Position numbers and translations under genes: made by a program. Below are positions 42,157 to 54,673 of a stretch of DNA of 64,000 bases, piece by piece. Where the stretch lies: assembly GCA_030247855.1 (NCBI GenBank), contig JAPDRN010000011.1:419768-483767 (forward strand), read 5' to 3'. Source of the DNA: Knufia peltigerae (lineage: Eukaryota > Ascomycota > Eurotiomycetes > Chaetothyriales > Trichomeriaceae). The stretch's first letter is position 1, and every line of letters begins with the position of its first letter. The notes beneath the pieces were generated by a model, which searched no databases, was not told the origin of the DNA, and worked only from the letters and a program-made list of their open reading frames with translations.

Positions 42157-45100
42157 TCATTCGGAATCTGTTTCCGTGTCTGGAGTCGCGATCTCATCTA
42201 CACTTGCTTTTGCGTCATTGAGCATGGCAGTGACTTCTTTCAAAATGTCGGCGATGGGTTTGGCCTGATCAACAAGCGCGACTCCTTTTTTGAAGGGCTG
42301 TAACATGTGTCGAAGTTGGAGAGTTGTCGCACATGCCTGTGTAATTGGTCAGCACCCGCTACACATAATAATCAATATCAGACTTACCTCTACTCGGGTG
42401 ACTTGGTGTTCGAGCAGATTGATCATGAAGCCGTCCGTTTGTACACCACCTCGTTCTTTCATTCTTGTAAGAAGACTGAGTTCCGGCTTGTGTAATCCAG
42501 CTGCACGCTCTGGAGCTTCGAGACAGCTGCATAGCATCTCCAACCGGAGTGCGATATCCCAGAGCTTCCACACCTCGTCAAGTTCTAGGTCTTTGAGCTG
42601 GGAATCTTTACCAAGAGCACCCGGTTGTCCCTGCTCTTCACCCGCAACAGGTGCATCTCCCCCAAGCTGGACTTTACTCTCCGCGCCAGGCGGAATGGAC
42701 AAGCGGCCTGCGAGGGAGTGTGGGTACATCAGATACAAGAATTCGGGATTTTCGAGACCCTTGAGCTTCTTTTCTCCAAGGTCCTTGACTTCAAAACCTT
42801 GGCTGCTGAGCTGGCGCAGTTCGCGGCGGATCTGACTTGCTAGTGGATCGTCATTTACGGTATCATCAGACCCAACGGAATCACGTCGGTCATCATCGGC
42901 GTATGCCTCAAGTGTTCTCTGAACCTCGGTGATGAAGTCACTGCTCACAGCAATCTGTCCACCGTCGGCAACTGCGGATACTCGGGCAGCTTTGTTGACC
43001 ATGGGACCGAAATAGTCCATTCTTCGTGTGATCGGGTCGAGGTCGCATACCGGTTGTCCCCAATGAATTCCCATTCTCACCGAGAGACCACGATATATTA
43101 CGTTTTGGTCAGAGTCGGCCTTCTCCTGACAATGGACGGTCTCCAAGATTTCTTGAGGCCAGGGTAGCTCCAAGAGGTGACTTTGGCAGCTGAAACACCA
43201 AAGCAACGCCGATGTGACGGTCGGGAAACTGACCATGAAAGCGTCGCCTTCGGTTTTGACCTCATAACCACCAATGATTCGAAGCTGCCGACGCATTAAC
43301 TCATTATGCATCATGATCGCCGATCTCATCGGCACAGGTAGAATTTCCCACAAAGCAGTCGAGTTCTTGATATCAGTGAAGACAATTGCAACTTCACCAA
43401 CGGGCGGTTGTGGTTCTTCCAATCGAGCAAGACGAGAATCGCCCACGAGGGTTTCTCCCTTTCGTCTCGCTTTTCGCGAAGGGAAGATAGCACCTTCATC
43501 CAGGCCCATTTCTTTCGCCATGGATAGGCTCGTGCCACGGAACCGGTGATTGCCTTTCTTTCTAAGATCGGAAATACCAAGCACCATGACCATGATCTTG
43601 TCTCTTGCGCCGAAAGACATGGCAAGGTCCCGCAGCTTTTGAGCAGCGAGCATCAAATCATTCTTTTCTGCTCGAGTTGCATCGACTGCAACGTCTACCG
43701 TGACATAATCCCAGAACTCCTTGGTGGCCATCACAATTAGCTCGTCGGCGTCGTTAACCTGGCACTTGAAGGTGTGGGGCGCAGCGACGACGGATGGCAT
43801 GTGGCTGTAATAACCAAAGGCTCTGCTGACCTCCAGTGTCTCGTTCAGTTTTCCTTGACGCGAGACATAGCCTCCAGCCTCCCGGATCCTCTCCCGCTCA
43901 CTAGGTTCCGCCGGGTCATGCTTTCTGGTCAATTCTCGATGCTGGCCGTTAGACTGTATGAGAATTGCTTCAATATCACCGACATTAGCAACATGAATTT
44001 CCTGGCCACTGATATACAGAACCGTAGCGACACCCCCAGAGCTCAGATCGTCAGGCCCGAGGATGTTTGCCACTGTTGAACCACGGTGTCCATTAATCAG
44101 CCTATGTTCTTTGGTATCGTAGTTGCTGCTGGCGAAATTAGCCATATCTTTGTTGATCGCTAGGAATGTCCGTCGAAGAGCGTCAATTGGTGTGTCATTC
44201 GCTGCTTCAGCCCTTTTGATTTCGTCATAAAAGACTGATGCAAAATTCTCATGTAGATACTTCGCAACCCTAGAACCCCCAATTGACATGGTCTGTCCAT
44301 CAAACATACCGATTAAGATTTCCCCATCGTGGCCTCGGAAGTTGGGTTTGAGAAGGTCCAGCGTTGAAAGATGCTCATTCTTACCGAGCGTATCTGCCAT
44401 TCCGTACATCAAAGTCCCAACCAAAGAGGCAGACGTTCGAACGCGGCGATCTTCATTATCATCCGGTATGGTGTTTGTGAGCAACGTAACATCCATGAGG
44501 CCCAGTATACGCAGATATTTTAGCGTGTTGAAACTTGTAAGGTCAGTTTCTTCGCTGTCGCGATTCATGGCATTGAACTGTGACTGATTTTGATGTGCAG
44601 CCGGCTTGATTTCCAGGCGTTTGTTGGCCGAGAAATTTAAATACTTCAGGTTTGTATTTCTGTTCCAATTCCAATCATATGGCCAATTCGAGACGTTGTA
44701 CTTGAGAGAATTGCTGCCAACATCCAGTGTAGAGAGCTTGTGAACATTACAAAGTTCAGCCGGCAACACCTGGAAGCGATTTGCATTCAAATGAAGCACT
44801 CTCAAATTGCTGCCATCTTCAAGGTCATCCGACGGTAATGAAGTGAGTTGATTTCCCGAGAGGTACAACTCGCTCATTTGTGGCCAACGGCGCAGCACAC
44901 CTTGCGGGAAGTCATCGAGTTCGTTGTATGATAGATTAAGAACCCGGAGTTCCGGCAGAAGTGCCAGCTCCCGGAAGACATCATCCTCAAGGCGGTTGTC
45001 TGCCATATAGAGATATCGCAGAGATCCCGCAAAGGTGTTCTGGAATCTGGCCTGCGAAATATTGGAGTCCTTTCGCGTTGAGGTGTTGTTCATGGAATAC

Positions 45101-48100
45101 TCAGATGTGTTGGTTCTGGAAACGACCGATCCCTTACGATAATTCGGAATCGAGGCGACTGAGTTCTTTCGACCACTACCGCCCGGGGAACTTCCCAGGC
45201 TCATCATACCAGCGGAAGCTTGACTGGGTCGTCGAGCCTGGAAGTCCTCAAGCTTGCCCAAATCTTCAAAACTTGGAGAAGTGGATATGCCTGGAGTTGT
45301 GGCTGGAGTGTTCTTCTCAAGTTCGCTTGGTGGCGGTGCTGCATTTTGTTTGGGAAAGATTTCGAGAACATTGGAAGAGAGGTTGAGAGTCTCCAGTCTC
45401 CGGCAATACCATATTTCTGGTGGCAGACTCTTGACATTACATTCTCTCAGATTCAAGAACTTCAGCTCCAAAAGACTTCCTATCGAGGGCGGGACAATGT
45501 TCAAGGGGTTTTTGGCCATGCTCAGAAATTCTAGCTTCGACAAGCGCCCAATTTGAGATGACATGTTTGAAAGATGGTTCTTGTCGAGGTTCAACTTTTG
45601 TAGATTTGGCATGAAGCCAAACATGCTTTCCTTGAACTCGACGAGTTTTGCGGAGGCGATATTAAGGCTCATCAGCGTCGGAACTGGTTGATCAAGTTCA
45701 AAAGACGTGACAGGGCAGTGGTCAACGACCAGAACGCGAAGGTTAGGAAAAGACCCTTTGAAGGTAGTGATGTTGTTGTGGCCAACCAAAATTTGTTCCA
45801 AGTTGGGAAGTCTGGTGAGATTGTCAATGTTCGTGATGCCATTGAAGCGGGCATCAATCTCCTTCAGGCTTGTCAAGCCTGCAAAGCTCTCATTGAAAGG
45901 GCCTTTCAGATCGTTGTTTGTCACCCACAACCGCTCCAAGGTCGTCAACTGAGAGATTTTGGGTAAAGAGGATAGCTTGTTGAAACTTATATCGAGATCA
46001 ACCAGAGATTTTAGGCTGCAAATATGTTCAGGGAAAGTAGTAAAATTGTTAGATGACAGGTTGAGGCTGCGAAGTTGCCGGAAAGCCGAGAACGAGGGAG
46101 GGAGCTGAGAAAGTCTGTTGTTTGCCAATTTGAGGCTCACAAGTGCAGCGAGTCTGTGCAGCTCAGCTTGATCCAATTGTTCGAAACGATTGTTGGAAAC
46201 ATCCAGCACAGTCAAGCGGCTCGCCCAGGCCAGACTTGGCGGGAGTCTCCATGCTTCGTTGCCAGTAAATTTGATCTCTCGAAGATTGATACAAGCTGTT
46301 ACGAAATCCTTGGGCACTTTCAGGGCGAGGTTGCGGGAGAGATTAATTGAGATGATCTCGGAAGCCTTGGTATAAAGGATAATTGGTATAGTGACCAGCG
46401 ACTTCGCTTGCAGGTCGACATGGCTGAACTTTTGCATTTTATTAAAGGTCGGATCGTTATCAAGACCACTGCCAAAGCCCGTCTGCTTCTCGTGGCTGAA
46501 GGTGAAACGGATAAGATAGCTGTTGTCTTCTCGGCCCACGTCTTCAATCCGGTCGCGCTCTGTGTAACCCGCAAGTTGCAGGAGTTTCTTTTGCATAGCT
46601 ACAGGCCGTTCCCCTGTGCCCAGTTGCCGAGAAAGTTGGTGCTTGCGCATCAGTAGATGATAGTTTTCTATAGAATCGTGTAGGACAGACTTCTTCGCAA
46701 GTGACTGTAGAACCTCACCGACGGTAGCGTTGATGGACATGGACAGGGTCGCAAATGTGCCATCAGACCTGAAAACTCGCATGAAGTATGACAGGCCATC
46801 CTCTTCCTGGATAGCAGGCAAACCATCATCGTTGGCTTCTGGCAAGCTGTCGAGCACCTCATCTTCCTGTCCTTTAACAGCCCAGCTATCAGGTACATCC
46901 CAAGCGGGGGCTGATTGCTCTGAAGAGGGAGTGGGAGCAGCTTTGCCCATCCAGACGCCCGATTCTCCGGGGGTCTTGGGTAGTTGAGGTTGAGAAATGA
47001 TGTCTGACATGTCGTCAAAGTTGGTATCTAGGGTGAAGACGCCAGCTTGCATAGGTGCCTGCTGAGCCTGCGCGCGAGCTTTCTCCGACGTGTCACTTGC
47101 GTGACTCATGACACGATGTCTGGTGTGGCGACCAAATCTACTAGTTTTGGATGATGCTGTATAACTCCGATCAAGTTTCGGGGAGGGATCAGGAGCTTTG
47201 ATGGTAGATGCACTATCAGCAGAGGCGACGCTGGTTTCTCGATCTCTTCTAGGATCAATAATATCCAGGTTTGCGGTACGAGAGGATGGAGTTCTGCTCT
47301 TTTTCGGCTCCTCAGGGGGCCTCACAGGTTCAACGTGGCTGCGGCTGGGCTCGGGCTGCGGTGCATGTTTATCCTTATGTCTCGACTTGAGCTTGTGGAA
47401 TATAGAGCGCTTTTCGGTATGACCAGATCCTTCTTTTCTAGAGGAAGGGCCGGGGCTGGCATTGCGTGTCAACGTAGACGACGAGCTCATGGGTGTACCG
47501 TTGTGAGGTGTATTGCGGAAGTAGCTCAAGTTGGTAGTTGACGACTCCCGACTCGTTGCAGGCCTGGCTGGGATTGACGCTGAGGCTTGTTGACCTTTCG
47601 GAGGATCTTCTTTGCTCCGGGTATGACGATGGAGGAGACCACGGCGATGAGAGGAAGATGTAGAATTGGGCTGGAGTGAGTCTGACTGTTGCTCCTGCCT
47701 TATTGGCGCAGATCCGAAATTGGAAACATCCTCGAAATTCTGATATGCCCACGGAGTAACGTCGCTGGAAGGAGGAGGTGCTGGAGTTTTTGGTCGCTCC
47801 TCGACATTGTTCTGTGTTTGCACAGAGTTGCTCCGCTGAGCAGGCTTCTCCGACGACTGACCTTGTGTATTCGGCTCTTGTAAATTCGCCGTCGAGCCTT
47901 TGCGTGAATCCGTCGGATCCTCTCCAAAAAACCCCTTCAAACTCTTGTGGTACCGTCCATTTGCAGCGCTTCCTCTAGACCCGGTACTGCTGACTGTCGT
48001 AGCACTGGCAACAGATGGCCGTCTTGCATCGCCGTCATAGTCCAAATCAGACGCATTTGTCCTTGCGGTTTCCGGTCGAGCTGGGAACCCTTGGATATCT

Positions 48101-48306
48101 CGACTGGGTTGATCATTAAAGAACGACTGATTGAACGGCCGGCTGCCTGCGATCTGTGCTTGGGGGTCTCGTTCCCACGGTGCTATCTCGTCCTCTTCGT
48201 TGGGAGGTCGGCTCATCCAAGGCGCGATTTCGGCATCTTTGGTGTACTGACCCTGCTGTTGTTGCCTCGACGACCCAGAAGTTCCATTGTTGCCGAAGAT
48301 TGGCAT
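42157..48306 (-). CDS. Adenylate cyclase (LRR, PP2C-like, class III cyclase)
   Basis: Exon 1 is 48306-42388 and exon 2 is 42336-42157, with a 51-nt GTAAGT...ACACAG intron; 2032 residues. It makes cAMP at the membrane in the Ras/G-alpha-PKA pathway controlling growth, development and virulence traits in fungi. Order: disordered N-terminus with two APW motifs, the G-alpha-binding motif GVFTLDTNFDDMSDI (about 420), the Ras-association domain from about 509, leucine-rich repeats about 660-1225, a PP2C-like domain about 1330-1600 (QEIHVANVGD), and the class III cyclase domain about 1635-1800 (FTDIKNST with metal Asp, KTEGDAFMVSF). The small last exon adds ACATTLQLRHMLQPFKKG, a conserved C-terminus that the unspliced frame misses. 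The start ATG is the first with a plausible sequence; the open frame continues upstream to a TTG. Length is normal for Pezizomycotina. Confidence 0.95.
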
Positions 48307-50034
48307 CTTGGCCAGCACAGCCTCGTCGACGGAGCTCAAGGGTGGAGAAATCGCTTGGTGGCAGGACGAGGTAGAGGGAAAAGGGTGACGGCTTGTCGAG
48401 TCTGCGCCAAAAGTCAGTAACAACTCATTCGAATCTCACATCTTGCAAAGAGCCAGCCCTCAGCATTTCCCTCAGACTGACAGCAAAACGGCAAATACTG
48501 AGTCTTTGAGTGATTGACAACTAGAGGATCAGATTGATGTTGTCCATTTCGACCGAGTGAGTGTCAGGGTAACGATGCGCAACATAATTGCTTGATCACG
48601 ATGACTGGGTCAAGACTTGCCATACCTTTAAATCTTAACAGCACTTGTGATTGCTCTTTCAACACTTTGTCTTATTCCTGTCCTCCTCAACTCATCATGA
48701 CACCCGAGCCAGTTGATTGTCGCGTCTGCGCTTCGTGTCACAATAACCATACTCCAGCACACACCTAACCAGCTGGATCGAGTCAGGTATTGAGACCGCT
48801 ACCTTCACTGAGAGCCCGCAGGCCGATTGTGACCGGAAGTGTTCACACTGGCTTCCCAGTTTCTCAAAGTATTTTTCGGGATGGCTTCTCGAACATTGCG
48901 AGCGGTGCGGGAGAGGGATCTCAACGACAGACAGGCGTCAAACTGTCTCAGACGATTTCGTGGGACTTTAGGAGCTCGAACCGAGGTATTATTGTGGATG
49001 AGTAGCAGGCAGGGGCCAAAATGCGTCGACGACCACTTGAGTTTGAGTCGAGGGCATTCGAAGAACAGTCAAGTTGGTTGTTCATCGAGCAGCCTGCGCA
49101 CACACGCACGCACACACATATGGACTGTGGAGATGATGGACTACAAAAGTGAGTGTCACGGTCTGGAGCGATCATTGGGTCAAAAGCGGGAGACTCGAGG
49201 GCGCGGCCCAGAGGTTGGCCAAAAGTCAGTGGACGAGCTCGCAGCCGACGAAAGTTGAGAATGACTGGCTACAGTGGCCGTAGCGGTCGGGTGTGGGCGT
49301 AATCATTAGCCCCATCATGCTGTTCGCTTTTGGCCGGTCAAGCCATGTCCCCCGCTTTTGCGCCCGGTGGGTTATACCCTACATTTAGGTGCACAGTAGG
49401 TACCTAAGTACCTATCGGCTCCGTACTAATGAAGACTGCCCACGCCTAAACAGGTCCCTGGAGGCGGGCGACCAGCCCATCTCCCGCCCTACGGTTAAAG
49501 TAACCTTAGTCATAACAGCAACTCACTGACCACTCACTGCGACCTGCGCCGCATCTTGTACTCCGTAGGCGGCGACGACAAGCCAATTTGCCTCGCCAGG
49601 GTCCAACCACGGGTCAGGACGAGACTCTCACTCTGACAGGTCTCTGATGGTTTGATTTTTATTTTCTGACATCCGTGGCGATCGGAACGTGTTACCCGAT
49701 CTGTGAGAGAACTTCGGACGTAGTTTCTTACGGCAACATATACGGTTACGAGGTACAGGAAGCCTCGAATTTGTTTCATCGATGTCGAATCTCAGAATCC
49801 CGAGACAGTCTCTCGACGGCGAAGCACTGCATCGAAACAACCGAAGTCTCCTTTTGCTGATCCGTGGAAAATTCCAGTAATGATCATTAAAATCAGCAAA
49901 CAACAATGAATTTATACGAAGTACTTAATGGTTAGGTAGGTCTCTATTATACTACACTGATAGTGCAAAGGTATATATCATAACATCTCCAAGGTCTCTC
50001 AAAACAGAAGGAAATACTACAAAAGCATGTGTCC
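48307..50034. other. Adenylate cyclase promoter region
   Basis: About 1.7 kb without a supported gene; short frames only. AGGTACCT/TAAGTACCT copies occur near 49398-49412 and TACTCCGTA at 49559. An (AC)n-like tract CACACACGCACGCACACACA lies around 49098-49118. The region should hold the cyclase promoter and the 3' end of the next minus-strand gene. Confidence 0.4.
48414..48441 (-). promoter_or_regulatory. Two minimal upstream ORFs before the adenylate cyclase start
   Basis: On the minus strand an ATG at 48428 opens a four-codon frame (MSCY, stop at 48414), and at 48441 an ATG is directly followed by TGA. They lie 110-135 nt upstream of the start codon at 48306, so they would be in the leader if transcription starts further upstream. 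Such elements can lower translation. The transcript start is unknown. Confidence 0.4.
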
Positions 50035-53000
50035 TTAAGCCAACGAATTCCCTTTTCTCTTTTTCCGCTTCATGTTCCCTTTGAACCAGGGCACCTCCTT
50101 GCCTCCTGCTGCTGTTGCAGCAAGCATGTCAGGTGCTCGAGCAACGGCCTCAGAACTCGGTCGAGGTTTGATGGCAGGAGGAGCCTCGACCGTCGGTTGG
50201 CTGGTTGTGATCGACAGGCTGGGTCGTTCAACGCCTGCGGGACCACCGCCGCTGAAGAATGTCTTCCAACCACTCTTGCTCCCAAGGGTGCTTTTCTTTC
50301 TCTGCTTACGCTCACCCTCGAATTGCCCGGCACTTGCAAAATCCGGGTTGACCATTGGTCGGCCACCGGGCCCCGGAGGCGGTCGTGCTTGCGCCGGTGG
50401 CCCCAGGGATCGCGAAGACCGGTGCGACCACCGCTGTGCTGAATTCGTCGATGCCCAGGAATTAGACCTGGCGTGGATGGGCGAACCCGGGGGCGTGTGG
50501 GACACTGTCTTAATAATGTCGGCAACAGCCATGAGCCTGAGAGTCGAGGCAGAATTGTCCGTACCATGACCTGATCTGTTGTCCTTGACCTGTACAGGCA
50601 CGATTTTCCCGTCTCTCTTCGCCAGCTCCAACTTCAAAGGGCGAATCGGTTCCTGGCCATCCGCCTCGTCAAAGTCCATTGGCTTCATCCCTGGTCTGAG
50701 TGTCATCTTACTAGGGAGCTTGAAGAAGTCGTCTAAATTGTGGATGCTGGCTCGGGGGACTTCTTTCTCAGGGTTCGTCACAGTTGCAGTTGGCCTCGGA
50801 GGGAGTCTGAAAGTTCGCTGCGGTGCTTCCAGCTCAGCAGGGCCAAACTCTTTATGGGCAGTTGGACCATGGGATACTGGGACTGGAGCCTCCAGTTCAG
50901 CCACAAATTGTCTCTGTGTGGTTTCTGTCTTTTTGGGTGAATCTGCTGCTGGGACCACCTGTACACCACCAGCTTTTTCCACCTCATTTCTTGTCGTCTG
51001 TGCCATCTTCGTATTGACGTCGGCTTGATCTGGTATATCAGAGGTTTCAGTGACGGTTTGGGCATCGGCCTTGTTAGCGGGTGATTCCTCTTTCGAAGAT
51101 GTAGTATCTACAGCCTTCTGCCCGGCGGCAGCGAACGTCTCTTCTTCGGCAGAGGCCGGCTGAACCGAGACAGTCACAACACAGGTATTGACAAGCAAAA
51201 TAGGGTCCGAAGTTGACCTTGTCCTGTTGGTTGCGCCTTCTGGCAACTCAGGGCCGGGTTCACCCAAACTTGAGGGCTGGGACTGTGAAAGTTCCCGGGC
51301 CTCTGATGCTGCAGTGCTCTCTTCTCGTGGCGATTCGGTGGGCAGCTCTGATGGAGGGGTGGCCATTGCCATTACAGCTGAATGTGAAGTGAAGGCCGGG
51401 TTTGGAGTCGATGAGCGGCGCGTTCCTGAGGCTGATACCACGATCGACCCAAGGGTTGAAGATCTCGTGACTCGTGGAGAGGTCTTGGTAGAATTCATTT
51501 CCTTCCGGCTGCTATTATCTGGAGTGACAACTCCAATCGAAGGACTCCTCTCATATGAACTATAGTAATCCGTCTCAGCATGAGACATAGCTGTTGGAGA
51601 GCTGACTGCATGCACGGCTGTGCCTTTTGCTGCCATCGATCGCGGTGTTAATAACAAGCCAGACATTGGCCGAGTCTTCAGGAGGTCGCCCAACGCCCTA
51701 GGGTAATAGATACTAGATACTCGATGGTCTGAATTATCTTTGGGTTTAAGGCCGAGGGTGATACTCAGACGGTTCTTGATTGACACAGGAGCTTGCCGAA
51801 GCACATTCTCAGGAACATCTGCTGGGAGCTCGATCGGGTGGAGGTCACCTGCTTGCTTAAGATACCCATTCAAGCTGCGTTCGATATCGTTATCATTCGC
51901 CGCACGGGACTTGTTGGGACCTTTGGAGCTGATCGCAGGAGGGAGGGATTGAAGGTCTTGTTTGGCAGGCCTTTTCGAAGCCGTTGAAGGACGCGATCCA
52001 GGCCCGAGAGAGGAATGCGAGGTGGCTCCTCGACTAGAATCGTGGCGACTATCAGGTCGACTTGAAAGTCCAGACATCTGAGTGCTGTGAGATGAGTTCT
52101 TCGACCTATGATGACGCCCAGGCTCAATCGGCAACGGCTTCTGGCTAGCGATTGAGCCACCCTGCGAATTGGCATGATTGCTCTTCTGGGCACTAATATG
52201 TCTCGATTTTTGAGCTCGTGCCTGCTCGTATTAGCATGTCGCTTGATAGTGTCCACGCGGATCAAACGTACCACCTGATTGCGGCTCACAATGGCTGCTC
52301 TACGTTCCATCTCTGCGACGACCTCTGCCAATTTCTTCAACGAACCTGTCAATTTGTTGCCCTGCAGGTGCAATTCGAGAAACGCACGCCGCCAACCCTC
52401 TGCATTGCCGAGCATGGCAACAAGAACAGCTTCGTGCTCTGGTGATTCCCTTGTCCAGGCTGAGTTAAGTTTCGTAAGATATTTCTCCAGAACATTTGTA
52501 GCATCGAACCCTTTCTGTACGTCTTTGAGCGCATCCTTTGCTGCTCTCTTCGTCCGGCTGATTACATGGTCGATCTTCTCATTTCCGTCCAGAATTGAGG
52601 CTCGAAATACACGGTCCTCCAACATACGATCAAAGACCTCTCCGTGGGATAGGGGCAATTTAAGACATCGTATCCGCTCATGGATGTCGCTCTGGGCGAG
52701 ATCGAAATCTTCCGTCGTCCGCTCTAGAAAGCCGTCGATATCGTCGACGTGAGACTGCAGAATGCGCATGACTTCTTCTTCAGATATAGCCATGTTTTCG
52801 GCCAACAAGTGCATCCCGAAGGACATTTGCGCAACCAATTTCCAAAGTGGATGGTATTTTTCTCCTGGTTTCTGCCTCCATCTTCCTGCAATCACTCTTT
52901 CGTACCTTGTTCCTTCGAGCAGTATGGTCCTTCTGGCCATGGCATCCATGGGCACTTCTTGATCGGCCTGGTCATCAACCGATTCGACCATTGATTCTTC

Positions 53001-53084
53001 AAATGGCTTCTGAAGCTGCGGAACCGGATGGGTAGGTGGACGCACGAGCGTCTCGCCGCCATGGTTAGCTTTGTCGATTGACAT
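50035..53084 (-). CDS. Uncharacterised helical protein with long disordered tail
   Basis: Exon 1 is 53084-52272 and exon 2 is 52221-50035, separated by a 50-nt GTACGT...GAGCAG intron, giving 999 residues. I do not recognise the family with certainty. The first 270 residues look folded and mostly helical, with many charged residues in heptad-like runs (WRQKPGEKYHPLWKLVAQMSFG, about 70; NAEGWRRAFLELHLQGNKLTGSLKKLAEVV, about 235), suggesting coiled coil or a scaffold. From about residue 275 on it is Ser/Thr/Pro-rich and disordered, with short conserved-looking islands such as NRLSITLGLKPKD and LPSKMTLRPGMKPMDFDE. The tail ends in a strongly basic KRKKRKGNS. There is no signal peptide or membrane segment. 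The splice choice keeps frame; an alternative donor two codons earlier (CAG|GTGGTA) is possible. Function unknown. Confidence 0.8.
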
Positions 53085-54673
53085 GTCTCAGATAAGTCTA
53101 CTTCTGAGATCCTTCCCAGCTGGAACAGGATATCAGGTACAACAAGCTGATGGTGTTCCTGTCCAAACACAGCGTATGGCTTTCCACCTCTTGTTCATCT
53201 TTGAAGCAGCACCATTGCTTTTCCCTCGACTGCTGCTGCTGCAGACCTCCAAATGTTCGTAATTCTCGTATCCGTGCTCTTTTCGATGTGCTAGGACGGA
53301 CCGTTCTTCCAGATGAAGGTGGTGGAGGATGATGGAAGTTCTGCAAAGCCCCTGGGTCGACGTTGGAAGTAGGCTTGCCTCGACAATTCTCTGCGTGTGA
53401 GGACTTGAGTATGATTTGCCGCGGGTGGAAACGAAGGAATTCAGAGTTCGCAGTCGCGTCACAAGCCACAAGGGCAATGAGGAGGAGCACGATACAGCAA
53501 GGTACGTACAGCACCGCAAGCGAGGCCAAGGGAAATTGACGTGACTCGAGTCAGTAGCAGAGAGCGGGCCGAGATGTGAAGTCGTGCTCGGACTGCAGAT
53601 CGTTCTTGTACAAACAGTACTCGTATGTCTTGAGATCACAAGCGAACACGGGTCTGGCGAGGAGGTCAAGGCAAGAAGAAAGACGAGGATCAACAACGAG
53701 ATGCAGATTCGCCAAAGTCATCACTCCGTACTCCGTACATAAGCCATGGAGACACACACCGCGTGGTTCAGGAATCATGCAATAGATTGGCCTCACTAAC
53801 CCTGAAAGGTTGGTCGAGGGCCATGTTACTAGCATCGTTTCAGACCTCGCGGGGAGAAGGAGGTTTTGGTGAGAGAAGCAAATCAATGGATTGGGCGGTG
53901 GATGAGATGGTGAAACGAAGCCTGCATTTGTGTGGCGTCCGGGATACGCTGGGAATCTCCCCGAGAAGAAGCCTCGCTCACATCACCACCGGCCTAGATA
54001 TTAGTTCTCTGTATGGATACGACTAGTAGGTAGCTTAGGGTCTTTTGTCGGTCGATTCTTTGTATGCCATGTGCTCATCCTATGTTGTTGACACATGTCT
54101 GCGATATAAGAGGAGGGCAATTGTCTACCCTTCTGGAACTGGCTTGGGCGTGCACATCATGTAAGTAACCACGAGAGCCTCCTCTCTAATTCCTGCCGAC
54201 TTATATCATGTACCACCGTTCTCTTCAGTACGGAGCACACTTACAGTCAATGCTGCCCCCAACCCCTGAACTGAAGCTTGACAACCATCGGTAGAGACTC
54301 TCCACCGGCATGATCCGCCCCCAACACTAATCAAAGCCCGGCCTATAACACAGCGTCACATTTCTCGCTCCCTTTGATGTGCGGAGCGCTGATGTGCGTG
54401 TGGACTTCCGGTCTCGCTTCGCTTCCTCGGAAGATTGCCAGGTAAGACAAACTCTGGACGTCAATCTATGTACGGAGAATCTACTGTACCTTTCCAATAT
54501 CGTGCCAAGTTGTCTGTTTGTTCAGACAGAATACGCTTGGATTATTTCTCCCGAAGCCTAGCCAGGGTTGTCACCGTATCCTCTTACTCCGTACCACACC
54601 TTGTGAAAATTCCTTGGCTAGCAGAGCCAGGTTCTAGAGAGCCCCCAAGAAATTTTCCAGAATTCCAGGCAGT
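53085..54673. other. Divergent upstream region, no gene seen
   Basis: This 1.6-kb interval separates the orphan (-) and the D-serine dehydratase (+). Long-looking minus-strand frames (for example 53133-53696) are Ser/Thr/Cys-rich and without domains. TACTCCGTA-type motifs occur at 53723-53738 and 54586-54594. No RNA gene is visible. Confidence 0.4.

Noticed and set aside
53133..53696. 187-codon minus-strand frame
   Set aside because: Ser/Thr/Cys-rich low-information sequence in a promoter region with competing frames on both strands.
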